Origin: an uncultured Desulfosarcina sp.
GTDB taxonomy: Bacteria; Desulfobacterota; Desulfobacteria; Desulfobacterales; Desulfosarcinaceae
Direction: 5' to 3'
Length of the DNA stretch: 64,000 bases
Assembly (NCBI RefSeq): GCF_963668215.1
Contig: NZ_OY764190.1
Span: 4,650,001-4,714,000, forward strand
Below, piece after piece: positions 34,092-41,659 of the stretch. The translations under genes and the position numbers were made by a program. Position 1 is the stretch's first letter, and every line of letters begins with the position of its first letter. The notes under the pieces are model-generated. The model had not been told where the DNA came from. It worked only from the letters and a program-made list of their open reading frames with translations, and made no database searches.

Positions 34092-34744
34092 CAACCTACA
34101 CCATCGTTCTCGCCGACGACCACGCCATGATGCGCGAGGGCATCCGCAGTTTGATCGATGCCGTGGCGGATCTCGAAGTCGTCGGCGAAGCCGGAGACGG
34201 CCTGGCACTGCTCAATCTGCTCAAGAAAAGGTCCCCGGACATGGTGATCCTGGATATTTCCATGCCCGGTATGCGCGGCCTGGAAGCGGCCCGCGAAATC
34301 AAGGCCCTGAACCCCGATATCCATGTGCTCATCCTGAGTATGCACAAAAGCGAGGAATTTCTTTCCATGGCCCTGGCCGCCGGAGCGAAGGGCTATCTGC
34401 TGAAAGAGGACTCGGGGGAAGAACTGCTTACGGCCATCGACCGGATTCGAAACGGTCGCACCTACCTGTCCAAAAAACTGGCCGGCGAGTTTCCCGAGGC
34501 CATTATTTCCATCTGCCGGGGCAACTACGACACCCCGCCGAATCCGCTCACGCCTCGGGAACGCCATGTCCTGCAACTGATCGCCGAGGGCCACACCGAC
34601 CGCCAGATCAGCGACAAGCTTTGCATCAGCGTGCGCACCGTTCACCGGCACCATGCCAATATCCGCAGCAAACTCGATCTGAAGCGCACGGCCGAACTGG
34701 TGCGCTACGCCATCGCCCACGGCTACATCGACGATCAGCGTTAG
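34088..34744 (+). CDS. NarL/FixJ-family response regulator
   Basis: A receiver domain (about residues 1-120) has the acidic pair DDH, the phosphorylatable Asp at about 56 (VILDISMPG) and Lys in YLLKED. A LuxR-type helix-turn-helix follows (about 150-215; LTPRERHVLQLIAEGHTDRQ). It should be phosphorylated by the kinase encoded directly upstream (ATGA overlap) and regulate transcription. Inverted repeats of TTGCCCA/TGGGCAA type lie just after its stop and may include its own binding sites; that is speculation. Confidence 0.93.
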   Translation: MTTYTIVLADDHAMMREGIRSLIDAVADLEVVGEAGDGLALLNLLKKRSPDMVILDISMPGMRGLEAAREIKALNPDIHVLILSMHKSEEFLSMALAAGAKGYLLKEDSGEELLTAIDRIRNGRTYLSKKLAGEFPEAIISICRGNYDTPPNPLTPRERHVLQLIAEGHTDRQISDKLCISVRTVHRHHANIRSKLDLKRTAELVRYAIAHGYIDDQR

Positions 34745-35058
34745 TGTTTTAAACGGCCGACTCGCAATGGGCAAAATTGCCTATTGCCCACGCCCGAATT
34801 GGGCAGTTGTGCGACTTGTTTTCCCATCGGTGCCTGCGGTATAAATCGATTCAAAGAAGCGCTCTCCGTCCATGCACCCTTCCCGCGACCGGATTGACGA
34901 TCTGCCGCTCGATGCCTCTTGTACGTTGTCCCCGGAAAAATGAAAGCTCATGCCTGCCATCCATCGCACCTTTCGTGATGACAGATCGTTGCCGTGGGGC
35001 GCACCAAACCGGAAGAGCCTTTGCCGTGTTGACGAATTTATACGGACCCGGAGGGGAC
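34745..35058. other. intergenic region with GGGCAA-type repeats and a weak promoter
   Basis: TGGGCAA (34768-34774) and TTGCCCA (34784-34790) form a hairpin, and a third copy, TTGGGCA, is at 34799-34805. TTGTTT at 34816 with TATAAA at 34840-34845 (18-base spacing) is a weak promoter candidate directly downstream. No gene is seen. Confidence 0.4.
34768..34790. repeat. inverted repeat TGGGCAA/TTGCCCA downstream of the regulator gene
   Basis: A 7-bp perfect stem with a 9-base spacer that itself contains AATTGCC. It may be a terminator for the two-component operon or an operator for the promoter downstream. Confidence 0.45.
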
Positions 35059-35574
35059 ATGACTACCATAACGATTCGGCATTCGGAACCGCGGCCGCAA
35101 GGCCGCCAGCCAACATCGGCAGGGATCGAAGCTTCGACGCCGAATGATCGCATTTCACGGACACGCAACGGTCTGACGATGAATACCGATAACAACCGGG
35201 TTCTGGTCGTGGACGACGATCCGATCAGTTTGAATATGGTGGCCAAGATGGCCGGGTGCCTGGGATATCGGACAGCGACCTGCCAGGAAGCGGTGGACGC
35301 ACTTTCCTGCCTGAGCAAAGCCTATTTCAAGCTGGTGATTACCGATTACGACATGCCCTTCATGGACGGTCTGGAACTGGCCGATGAGATCAAAAAGAAG
35401 TATCTCAGCATCCGGATTATCATGATGAGCGGCCATAGCCCGGCACAGATCAGAGACCTGCTGGCCGGGTCCACTGTAATCGACGGACTGCTGTTCAAGC
35501 CGTTTAATTTGAAGTCCCTGAAAGAAAGCATCGAAATCGTCTGCGGCAGCAACATCATGGGTTGGGTGCCCTAA
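35059..35574 (+). CDS. single-domain response regulator (CheY-like receiver)
   Basis: The conserved receiver domain occupies the last 128 residues: VLVVDDDPISLNM, phospho-Asp in LVITDYDMPFMDG, the Thr/Ser-equivalent IMMSGHS and the Lys in LLFKPFN. No output domain is present, so it acts by protein contact or phosphotransfer. Two starts compete. The ATG at 35059 follows GGAGGGG and adds a 40-residue polar N-terminal extension; the ATG at 35179 begins directly before the domain but lacks a ribosome binding site. I favour 35059 with moderate certainty. No kinase lies directly beside it except the NarX-type pair upstream. Confidence 0.82.
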   Translation: MTTITIRHSEPRPQGRQPTSAGIEASTPNDRISRTRNGLTMNTDNNRVLVVDDDPISLNMVAKMAGCLGYRTATCQEAVDALSCLSKAYFKLVITDYDMPFMDGLELADEIKKKYLSIRIIMMSGHSPAQIRDLLAGSTVIDGLLFKPFNLKSLKESIEIVCGSNIMGWVP

Positions 35575-35927
35575 ATCGCTATCGACTGTCGGCTCCGTGC
35601 GGATTTTGCGGTTTCCGTAAGGATGCTTTCCAGCATGTAAAAAAGTCAAACATCGCGCTCTGGGACCGTGATCGTCGGGTTTGTCATAACTGTATGGAAA
35701 GGCACTGTTTTTTAGCGATACGATCCTTGGCGGGGATTTTGCAGATTTAAGTGAATGCCCCACTGCCGCTCCGCCGGAGCAAGAATCGATGGCGGAGGAT
35801 TTTGGATTAAATGGCATATTTCTGACAAGCGTCGGACGACAAGGGAAGAAAATCGGCATTCGCGTCGGACATAACGGAAATGAGAGAACCCGTTTGGATG
35901 GAACCACGGATTCTATGGAGGAAGAAG
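35575..35927. other. intergenic region upstream of the CBM48 gene
   Basis: About 350 bases without a supported gene. A small hairpin (ATGCT-TTCC-AGCAT, near 35623-35637) lies after the receiver gene. A sigma-54-like element at 35728-35743 is listed separately. The short ORF from 35789 has no ribosome binding site and overlaps the CBM48 gene. Confidence 0.35.
35728..35743 (+). promoter_or_regulatory. candidate sigma-54 (-24/-12) promoter
   Basis: TGGCGGGGATTTTGCA has the invariant GG and GC elements exactly 10 bases apart and a perfect TTGCA -12 box; two positions of the -24 box differ from TGGCACG. It points towards the CBM48-PilZ-GlgA-like genes, 185 bases downstream. No enhancer-binding protein is nearby. 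Confidence 0.35.
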
Positions 35928-36236
35928 ATGGGGATTCGCAAACAGTTCTTGAAAACCAAACCCGTGTGCAAAGTTACCTTTACCATTCCCGAGAAAAAGG
36001 AAAACGCAGCCAAAATCGCTCATGTGGTGGGTGAGTTCAATGACTGGTCCACCACAGCCAATCCCATGAAGAGATTGAAAAAAGGGGGGTTCAGCACAAC
36101 CGTGGACCTGGAAACCGGGCGGTCCTACCAATTTCGCTATTTGCTGGAAGCGTCTCATTGGGAGAACGATTCCGATGCCGACGGTTATCTGCCGACGCCC
36201 TATGGAGACAGTCGGAACTCGGTGATCCAACTCTGA
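35928..36236 (+). CDS. stand-alone CBM48 / isoamylase early-set glycogen-binding protein
   Basis: The 102-residue protein is a single early-set beta-sandwich: CKVTFTIP, the sugar-binding loop VVGEFNDWSTTANPMKRL (about 33-50), YQFRYLLEA and WENDSDADGY. These are the hallmarks of CBM48/AMPK-beta glycogen-binding modules. No catalytic domain is attached, so it probably binds glucan on behalf of a partner. GGAGGAAGAAG precedes the ATG at 35928. A glycogen-synthase-like gene lies three genes downstream, which supports a glucan role. Confidence 0.85.
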   Translation: MGIRKQFLKTKPVCKVTFTIPEKKENAAKIAHVVGEFNDWSTTANPMKRLKKGGFSTTVDLETGRSYQFRYLLEASHWENDSDADGYLPTPYGDSRNSVIQL

Positions 36237-36363
36237 TAGAGAACGATTTCGATGCTGTTCGAGCGGTGGTTGTAATGGCAGGTCGTGGCGGCCGGCGGGT
36301 GACGATGGCGAAAACCCCTGCGCAAGGGGCCAAGATCCCGACATGGCAAACGAGGGCGGCCCC

Positions 36364-36774
36364 ATGAAACCCAAACCAACCGGTATCCGCATGTCCCTTT
36401 TGGCGGGCATTGTGACAGCGGCGCTGGCGTGCAGCAATCCGATGCCTTCCACGGTATCGACCGGTTCAACGGAATCTGAAGCGAGTTCTTCCTCCCGGCC
36501 GGTTGCCGAAGCAGCCGACCATTGCAAAAAGACCATGGCCCCTCCCGCCATCGGTCGGGTTTGGGTGGAAAGGGACGGACGGGTCGTCGGCTTTTTCTTT
36601 GCGACGCCCGGATGCGATCTTTGTGAAAACCGAAACGGTACGGTAGCGGTGTTTCTCGACCCCACAGACGAGACGGCTCCGATCAAAGGTGAAAGCGCTC
36701 CCAACGATACCCCTGCTGCCGCCATCGTGCTGCCGAAAGAAGAAGAAAGCGCGGATAGCCCCTTCATTTATTGA
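36364..36774 (+). CDS. hypothetical lipoprotein with CxxC
   Basis: The N-terminus looks like a lipoprotein signal (MKPKPTGIRMSLLAG, then ALAC at about residues 21-24). The mature part has a Ser/Thr-rich linker, a short core with ERDGRVVGFFFATPGCDLCENRNG containing a CxxC, and an acidic tail. No family is recognised. No clear ribosome binding site precedes the ATG at 36364, and the frame is open to 36343. It lies within the glucan/PilZ cluster, but nothing ties it functionally. Confidence 0.55.
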   Translation: MKPKPTGIRMSLLAGIVTAALACSNPMPSTVSTGSTESEASSSSRPVAEAADHCKKTMAPPAIGRVWVERDGRVVGFFFATPGCDLCENRNGTVAVFLDPTDETAPIKGESAPNDTPAAAIVLPKEEESADSPFIY

Positions 36775-36956
36775 CGCACCGGATAAAGGGGTATCCGGTT
36801 TTCAAAAAGAATCAGTCGTTCGAGGCAAAAAATGAGCATTCAATCCGGTTGACCGGTGGTCGACCGTCAGGTTGAACCGGCGCGCCTTATACCATGACGG
36901 CAGGAATCGTCTTGCTGGCGATGCAAGGGCGGCCGGTGATACGAAATGGAGGGGCC

Positions 36957-37298
36957 ATGGAAACCACATCGAAAAAGGAGGAGACCCGGCGGACCACTTT
37001 GCGCAATCTTACCCAGGCGCATATCGTTTGTAAGCCATATACCAGCGGCGGTGTCTTTCGCAAGGTGGAAGGCGTCATGCGCAATTTTTCACGCAACGGG
37101 TCGTATATCGAAACGTCCCAGCCGTTCAAATCGGGAACCATCCTCATCCTGCGGATGGAACAGTACCCGCGGGTAGCCGCGTCGGCGGACAGCGACCAGT
37201 GGCCGCGATCGTTCTGCCTGGCGGAAGTCAAATGGCAGCAGAGCATGGGCGACAAGGAGCCTGTCCGATACGGTATGGGCGTGAGATACCTCGACTAG
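36957..37298 (+). CDS. PilZ-domain protein (predicted c-di-GMP receptor)
   Basis: The 113-residue protein is a single PilZ domain. Both cyclic di-GMP motifs are present: RxxxR as RTTLR near residue 12 and N-x-S-x-x-G as NFSRNG near 42. C-terminal strands end in GMGVRYL. It should bind c-di-GMP in the cytoplasm and signal to a partner. GGAGGGG lies just upstream of the ATG at 36957. It is followed after about 80 bases by the glycogen-synthase-like gene, the most plausible partner by position. Confidence 0.85.
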   Translation: METTSKKEETRRTTLRNLTQAHIVCKPYTSGGVFRKVEGVMRNFSRNGSYIETSQPFKSGTILILRMEQYPRVAASADSDQWPRSFCLAEVKWQQSMGDKEPVRYGMGVRYLD

Positions 37299-37380
37299 AA
37301 TGGCCCTCCGGCCGCCGGCAGATTTTCCGGAAACTCGGCGGCCGCTATCCACCCCCGTTGACATCAGGGAGGAGCAACGC

Positions 37381-38937
37381 ATGGGGACGCCGGACCGCAA
37401 ACCACGAATACTGATGGTAACGCCGGAAGTGACCTTCGTTCCGCAGAAGATGGAACCCGGAGCGCGGTCCATCGCCGCCCGCGCAGGCGGACTCGGTGAC
37501 ATCTGTTCGGCGCAGATCCACGGCCTGTTCGAACAGGGGGCGGACGTGCACCTGGCCATGCCCAATTATCGCAACGTTTTTAAAAACAACGAACAGCGCC
37601 AGCCTGAAATCGATATTCGCGGACACAGCCATAAATTGCCCGAAAACCGCATTCACCTGGCCCAGGATCGATCATTTTTTTACCATCCCAAATTGTTCAT
37701 GAATACCGACTGGGACAACATCCGCCTTGCCCTGGCCTTTCAACGCGAAGTGATTCACCGCATCATTCCCGAAGTGCGGCCGGACCTGATCCACTGTTAT
37801 GACTGGATGACGGGGCTGGTTCCGGCTATGGCCCGCCGCATGGGCATCCCCTGCGTTTTCACCCTTTATCGCCTGGATTCCCCGCGACTTTCGCTGGCGG
37901 CTATCGAAGATCGGGGAATCGACGCGGCCGCGTTCTGGGAGTACGGTTTTTACTCCCGGATGCCCCTCAACTACGAGGAAACCCGGGAAACCAACCCCCT
38001 GGACCTGCTGGTCAGCGGGGTGTTCGCCGCCGATCTGGCCACCACGTTGAGCCGGACGTTCATGGACGCCCTGACCCGGGCGTACTGCCCCAAAGTCAAG
38101 CCCTGGCTGAAGGCAGAACTGGTAAACAAACTGCAAGCCGGCAGGCTGCGCGCCGTGCCACCGGCCCCGGATGCCTCCTTCGATCCGGCTACCGACCGGT
38201 CCCTGCTGCGACCCTACGGGCCGGAGAGCCATTACGCCGGCAAGGCGTTCAACAAACTCCAACTGCAGGAAGCCCTCGGTCTGCCATTGGATTCCGCGGC
38301 ACCGGTCTGTTTCTGGCCCACCCGGTTGGACGGCGGCCGGGCCGGATGCCTGCTCATGGCCGATGCCCTACCCGGCATCCTGGAGCGCTATCGTGATCGG
38401 CGGCTTCAACTTGTTTTTATCGCTGACGGCGATTTTCAGGAAAATTTTCGTACCCGCATCAATCAACTTCAGGCCCGGGACCGGGTTGCAGTCAGTGATT
38501 TCAATGCCCGGCGCTACCGGTTGGCCTATGCCGGATCGGATTTCGTGCTCATGCCCTTGCATCTGGACCCATGCGCTCTGCCGGCCATGATCGGCCAACG
38601 CTACGGGGCCCTTCCCGTTGCCCACGATGCCGGGGCGATCCACGATTGCGTGACCCATATAGATACCACCGCCAACCGCGGCAGCGGGTTTTTGTTCGAA
38701 ACCTTCGATGTCAACGGGCTGATGTGGGCCCTGGATCAGGCCATGGGCTTTTACAGCCAGCCCAGCGGGATTCGGGCCGCCCACCTGCAGCGCATCATGA
38801 CCGACAGTTTGAAGCGTTTCGACCCCGATATTGCGGTACGGCGGCTCATTGACCTGTACGCCATCGTTCATGCGGGGTTCCGTGCCGGCGACCGGAACAG
38901 TTCCGATCTGCCGTCAGCGGCCCGCATGGCGGCCTGA
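37381..38937 (+). CDS. glycogen synthase-like GT5 protein with diverged active site
   Basis: This 518-residue GT-B protein aligns end to end with GlgA: ILMVTPEVTF, RAGGLGD (34-40), HCYDWMTGL, TRLDGGRAG (about 314-322), DPCALPAM (about 396-403) and GSGFLFETFDVNGL. Three catalytic positions of E. coli GlgA are altered: Lys15 to Arg34, Lys305 to Arg320 and Glu377 to Asp396, and the TGG phosphate loop reads AGA. It may be a regulatory or altered-specificity paralogue. GGAGGAG lies upstream of the ATG at 37381. It lies downstream of PilZ and upstream of a USP gene. Confidence 0.8.
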   Translation: MGTPDRKPRILMVTPEVTFVPQKMEPGARSIAARAGGLGDICSAQIHGLFEQGADVHLAMPNYRNVFKNNEQRQPEIDIRGHSHKLPENRIHLAQDRSFFYHPKLFMNTDWDNIRLALAFQREVIHRIIPEVRPDLIHCYDWMTGLVPAMARRMGIPCVFTLYRLDSPRLSLAAIEDRGIDAAAFWEYGFYSRMPLNYEETRETNPLDLLVSGVFAADLATTLSRTFMDALTRAYCPKVKPWLKAELVNKLQAGRLRAVPPAPDASFDPATDRSLLRPYGPESHYAGKAFNKLQLQEALGLPLDSAAPVCFWPTRLDGGRAGCLLMADALPGILERYRDRRLQLVFIADGDFQENFRTRINQLQARDRVAVSDFNARRYRLAYAGSDFVLMPLHLDPCALPAMIGQRYGALPVAHDAGAIHDCVTHIDTTANRGSGFLFETFDVNGLMWALDQAMGFYSQPSGIRAAHLQRIMTDSLKRFDPDIAVRRLIDLYAIVHAGFRAGDRNSSDLPSAARMAA

Positions 38938-39014
38938 TATCATCGCCTGGCGGTAACCGGAACCCCTTTGCGGGCTGGTTCGAGCAGGGTAATGCTCAAA
39001 GGAGAATCGCGTCC

Positions 39015-39482
39015 ATGTACAAAACAATTCTCGTTCCTCTGGATGGATCCGAACGTGCCGAAGCCATTTTGCCCCATGTGGAGCCCCTGGCCTTGACCCT
39101 GAAGTCCGATGTGGTTCTGCTCTACGTGGACGGGACCGACAACCTGATGCTCGGGCGCGACGAAGTGGTCGATATAAACGACTTTCTGGAAAAGCGCCGG
39201 GCCCGCATCAAAGAAAAGCGGGCCTACCTCCAGAACATCGTAGACCACTGGCGTCCCGTGGGAATCGACGCCCGGATTTGCATCGGCCGCGGCAGTGTGG
39301 TGGCCGGTATCCTCGATATGGCCGAACAGGAGAAAGCTGACCTGGTGGCCATGGCCAGCCACGGTCAAAGCGGATCGAAGCGGACCTTTTACGGTAGTGT
39401 GGCCGTGGGTGTGCTCAACCGCATCGACCGGCCCCTTTTGCTGATCCGTTCGCGTATCGTCGAGCCGGCGATCAGCGCCTGA
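39015..39482 (+). CDS. universal stress protein, single domain
   Basis: The 155-residue Usp domain starts MYKTILVPLDGSERAEAILP and retains the ATP-binding loop MASHGQSGSKRTFYGSVA near its C-terminus, unlike the tandem USP upstream. AAGGAGA lies nine bases before the ATG. It is the last gene of the rightward glucan/PilZ run and faces truA. Confidence 0.9.
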   Translation: MYKTILVPLDGSERAEAILPHVEPLALTLKSDVVLLYVDGTDNLMLGRDEVVDINDFLEKRRARIKEKRAYLQNIVDHWRPVGIDARICIGRGSVVAGILDMAEQEKADLVAMASHGQSGSKRTFYGSVAVGVLNRIDRPLLLIRSRIVEPAISA

Positions 39483-39540
39483 TCCCCAAATAACTCGCCT
39501 GTTTACAGCCGATCCCGTCTGTTTCAGGGATTTGATGTCT

Positions 39541-40302
39541 TTATTTTGGTGGATAAGACACGTCCACCAGAAACAGACCCCGAGCCGGCGCCGTGGCACC
39601 GGCGCGGGAACGGTCCCTGGATTGTAAAATTTCCGGCACTGTTGCCGCGGGGATTTTCCCCAACCCCACTTCCACCAGCGTCCCTACAATATTTCTCACC
39701 ATGAAACGCAGAAAACCGCTGGCCGCGATGTCGTAGGTCAGGTTGCCGCCCCCGGTTTCCTCTACAGCGGAGACGCTGACGGTGCGCACCGTATGGCTGC
39801 GGGGGCTGCCGGTGCCTTCGAAGGCCTTGAAATCGTGGGTGCCGATCAAACAGTCGGCCGCTGTGCGCATGGCCGGGATGTCCAGGGTTTTTCGGATATG
39901 CCAGACGAACTGGCGGCCGATGGCCGGGGCGATGGGCTGGTTGAGGATGTGGTAGCGGTAGCGTTTGGAGGTCACATCGAAACGGGCGTGAAACCCGGCG
40001 GGCATGGGATTGCAGCCCCGGATGACGACATCGTCGGGCAGCAGGCTGTTGAGGCCGTTGCGCAACGCTTCGGCATCCAGGTGGGTGCGGGTGGTGAAGC
40101 TGGCCACCTGCCCTAAGGCGTGGACACCGGCGTCGGTGCGCCCCGAACCGATGAGGGACACGTTTTCGCGGGTCATCACGGCCAGCGCCTTTTCGATGGT
40201 TTCCTGAACGGATCGGTCGCTTTTCTGACGCTGCCAGCCGTGAAAACCGGATCCGTCGTACTCGATGATCAGTTTGAATGTTTGGGATGCCGTCGGACTC
40301 AT
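39541..40302 (-). CDS. truA: tRNA pseudouridine(38-40) synthase
   Basis: TruA isomerises U38-U40 in the tRNA anticodon stem. The catalytic Asp lies in GSGRTDAGVHALGQ at about residue 57; IEYDGSGFHGWQRQ is the N-terminal block, and RYRYHILN and FLRFMVRNIVGTLVEVG are the later conserved segments. The length of 253 residues is normal. It lies 19 bases downstream of the AEC transporter gene and may share its transcript. Confidence 0.95.
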   Translation of the reverse strand: MSPTASQTFKLIIEYDGSGFHGWQRQKSDRSVQETIEKALAVMTRENVSLIGSGRTDAGVHALGQVASFTTRTHLDAEALRNGLNSLLPDDVVIRGCNPMPAGFHARFDVTSKRYRYHILNQPIAPAIGRQFVWHIRKTLDIPAMRTAADCLIGTHDFKAFEGTGSPRSHTVRTVSVSAVEETGGGNLTYDIAASGFLRFMVRNIVGTLVEVGLGKIPAATVPEILQSRDRSRAGATAPARGLFLVDVSYPPK

Positions 40303-40321
40303 TGCGCACGCCTTTCTCGGT

Positions 40322-41242
40322 CTAGAAGGTCAGCAGCACGGCGCTCATGGAGAAAAAGGAGAGAAGGGTAGAGGCCACAATGGCCGCCGAAGCGAATTCC
40401 GTGTCGCTGTTGAGCTGTGAAGAGAGGACGATGATGGCCGGCGATGTGGGCAGGGCGAAAAAGATCATGCCCACCTGAAAAGAAAGTGTCGAAGCGTCGA
40501 GGAATTTGAGAAAAAAGCAGCCGACGAGCGGCAGGATCAGCAGTTTGATGGACGCCCCTAAAAGGGAGTGGCCAAGATGGAATTTCAGGTTTTTCAGGGT
40601 CAGGGCGCCGCCGATGGAAAGCAGGGCCAGGGGCAGGGCCACGATGGCGCCCAGGCGAAAGGTGTTGTCGATAAAAACCGGAAACCGGCCGATGAAGCGG
40701 GCATAGGCCATGCCGGCCAGGCATCCGATAATCAGCGGGTTGGTAATCAAAGACCGCAGCGTGATCCACAGTCGCTGCCGGTTGTCGATGGTCCGGCCGG
40801 AAAACCAGATCAGGGTCGATACGGCCAGCACGTTGATGATCGGGATGATAAAGCCGATGAGAACGCCGAAACGCGAAACGCCGGTTTCCCCCAGGGTGTT
40901 CAGGATCACGGCCATGCCGACATAGGTGTTGAACCGGTAGCAGCTCTGGGAAAAGGAACCGGCGGCATAAGCCCTTACCGCAAACAGCTTGATGCAGGCG
41001 GCGCTGATCACATAGGCCGTGGCCACGGCGCAGATGGCGGCGACGATCAGGTCGGTGGCGCCGTCGTCAACCGTCGGGGAGGCGCCGATTTTCCAGAAAA
41101 GCATGACCGGAAAAAAGATGAAGTAGACCAGACGATCCGAGGCCTTGAAAAAGGACTCGTCGGCCAAGTGCAGGTGCTTGAGCCCGGCGCCCAGTCCGAT
41201 AAGGGCGAATACGGGAAAAAGATTGTTGAGGATCAGTATCAT
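40322..41242 (-). CDS. AEC family auxin efflux carrier-like transporter
   Basis: About 306 residues with ten hydrophobic helices in two groups of five, in the pattern of the AEC/malate permease family. Markers are LNNLFPVFALIGLGAGLKH, SCYRFNTYVGMAVI, NPLIIGCLAGM and the last-helix segment near FFALPTSPAIIVL. The substrate is probably a small carboxylate or related anion; it cannot be deduced. The ATG at 41242 fits the family start better than the TTG at 41260; neither has a good ribosome binding site. The selenoprotein gene ends 36 bases upstream on the same strand. Confidence 0.87.
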   Translation of the reverse strand: MILILNNLFPVFALIGLGAGLKHLHLADESFFKASDRLVYFIFFPVMLFWKIGASPTVDDGATDLIVAAICAVATAYVISAACIKLFAVRAYAAGSFSQSCYRFNTYVGMAVILNTLGETGVSRFGVLIGFIIPIINVLAVSTLIWFSGRTIDNRQRLWITLRSLITNPLIIGCLAGMAYARFIGRFPVFIDNTFRLGAIVALPLALLSIGGALTLKNLKFHLGHSLLGASIKLLILPLVGCFFLKFLDASTLSFQVGMIFFALPTSPAIIVLSSQLNSDTEFASAAIVASTLLSFFSMSAVLLTF

Positions 41243-41278
41243 GGCAGTGGCGTTGCACAAAAAACAGGTGGATGGCTT

Positions 41279-41461
41279 TTATATTCTGTCGCAGCGCAAA
41301 AAAGCCAACTGCTGCTCCATGGTTTCATCCATGAGGTGAATGAACCGGCTCAGCGGGAAGCTCGCGCCGCAGCCCGTGCAGCGAAATTCCACCGAGCGTC
41401 AGCTTCGCTTCAGTTCCAGCGGTTGGCTACAGTGGTCGCAGCGGGGAATAGTTTCAGCCAT
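41279..41461 (-). CDS. dual-CxxC small selenoprotein, UGA read as selenocysteine (predicted)
   Basis: Starting at the ATG at 41461, 20 codons run to a TGA (41401-41399); the same frame then continues without further interruption to a TAA at 41279-41281, giving 60 residues with Sec at 21. Before the TGA lies a CxxC (8-11); after it a second CxxC (28-31), then MDETMEQQLAFLRCDRI with Cys57. This matches my memory of the family called dual CXXC motif small (seleno)protein, where Sec or Cys follows a basic segment. A SECIS-like hairpin follows the TGA. Alternatives are a nonsense-mutated pseudogene or a sequencing error. The start signal is weak (AAAGAGA). The function is probably thiol redox or metal binding. 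Confidence 0.72.
41360..41398 (-). promoter_or_regulatory. SECIS-like stem-loop after the in-frame UGA
   Basis: In the minus-strand RNA, bases 2-6 after UGA (GCUCG) pair with bases 35-39 (CGAGC), and bases 16-22 (CGCUGCA) pair with 28-34 (UGCGGCG), with one G-U. The 7-bp upper stem closes a 5-base loop CGGGC, 23-27 bases after UGA. Distance and G-containing apical loop fit bacterial SECIS elements, and the upper stem resembles that of E. coli fdhF. Confidence 0.6.
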
Positions 41462-41659
41462 TGGGTCTCTTTCTATCGGCGATTTTGTTGTCGGTGTCCG
41501 ACTGTGAATATCGATTTCCGGACACGCGCTTTTTAAGCCAAAACCGGCCGGTTTGCAAGGCATCGGTTTTTCCCCGATTGACAATGATCGCGGAATTGGG
41601 CAATGAATTGCCGGTACCTTATCGCAGTTCATCGAAAAATCGTGTAAAGGGAAGTGGAT

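Noticed and set aside
35701..35717. GGCAC...AGC stretch as a second sigma-54 site
   Set aside because: GG and GC are 12 rather than 10 bases apart, which breaks the -24/-12 spacing.
41581..41622. TTGACA with GGGCAAT repeat upstream of argJ as a promoter/operator
   Set aside because: TTGACA is present, but no acceptable -10 lies at 16-18 bases, so I do not call it.
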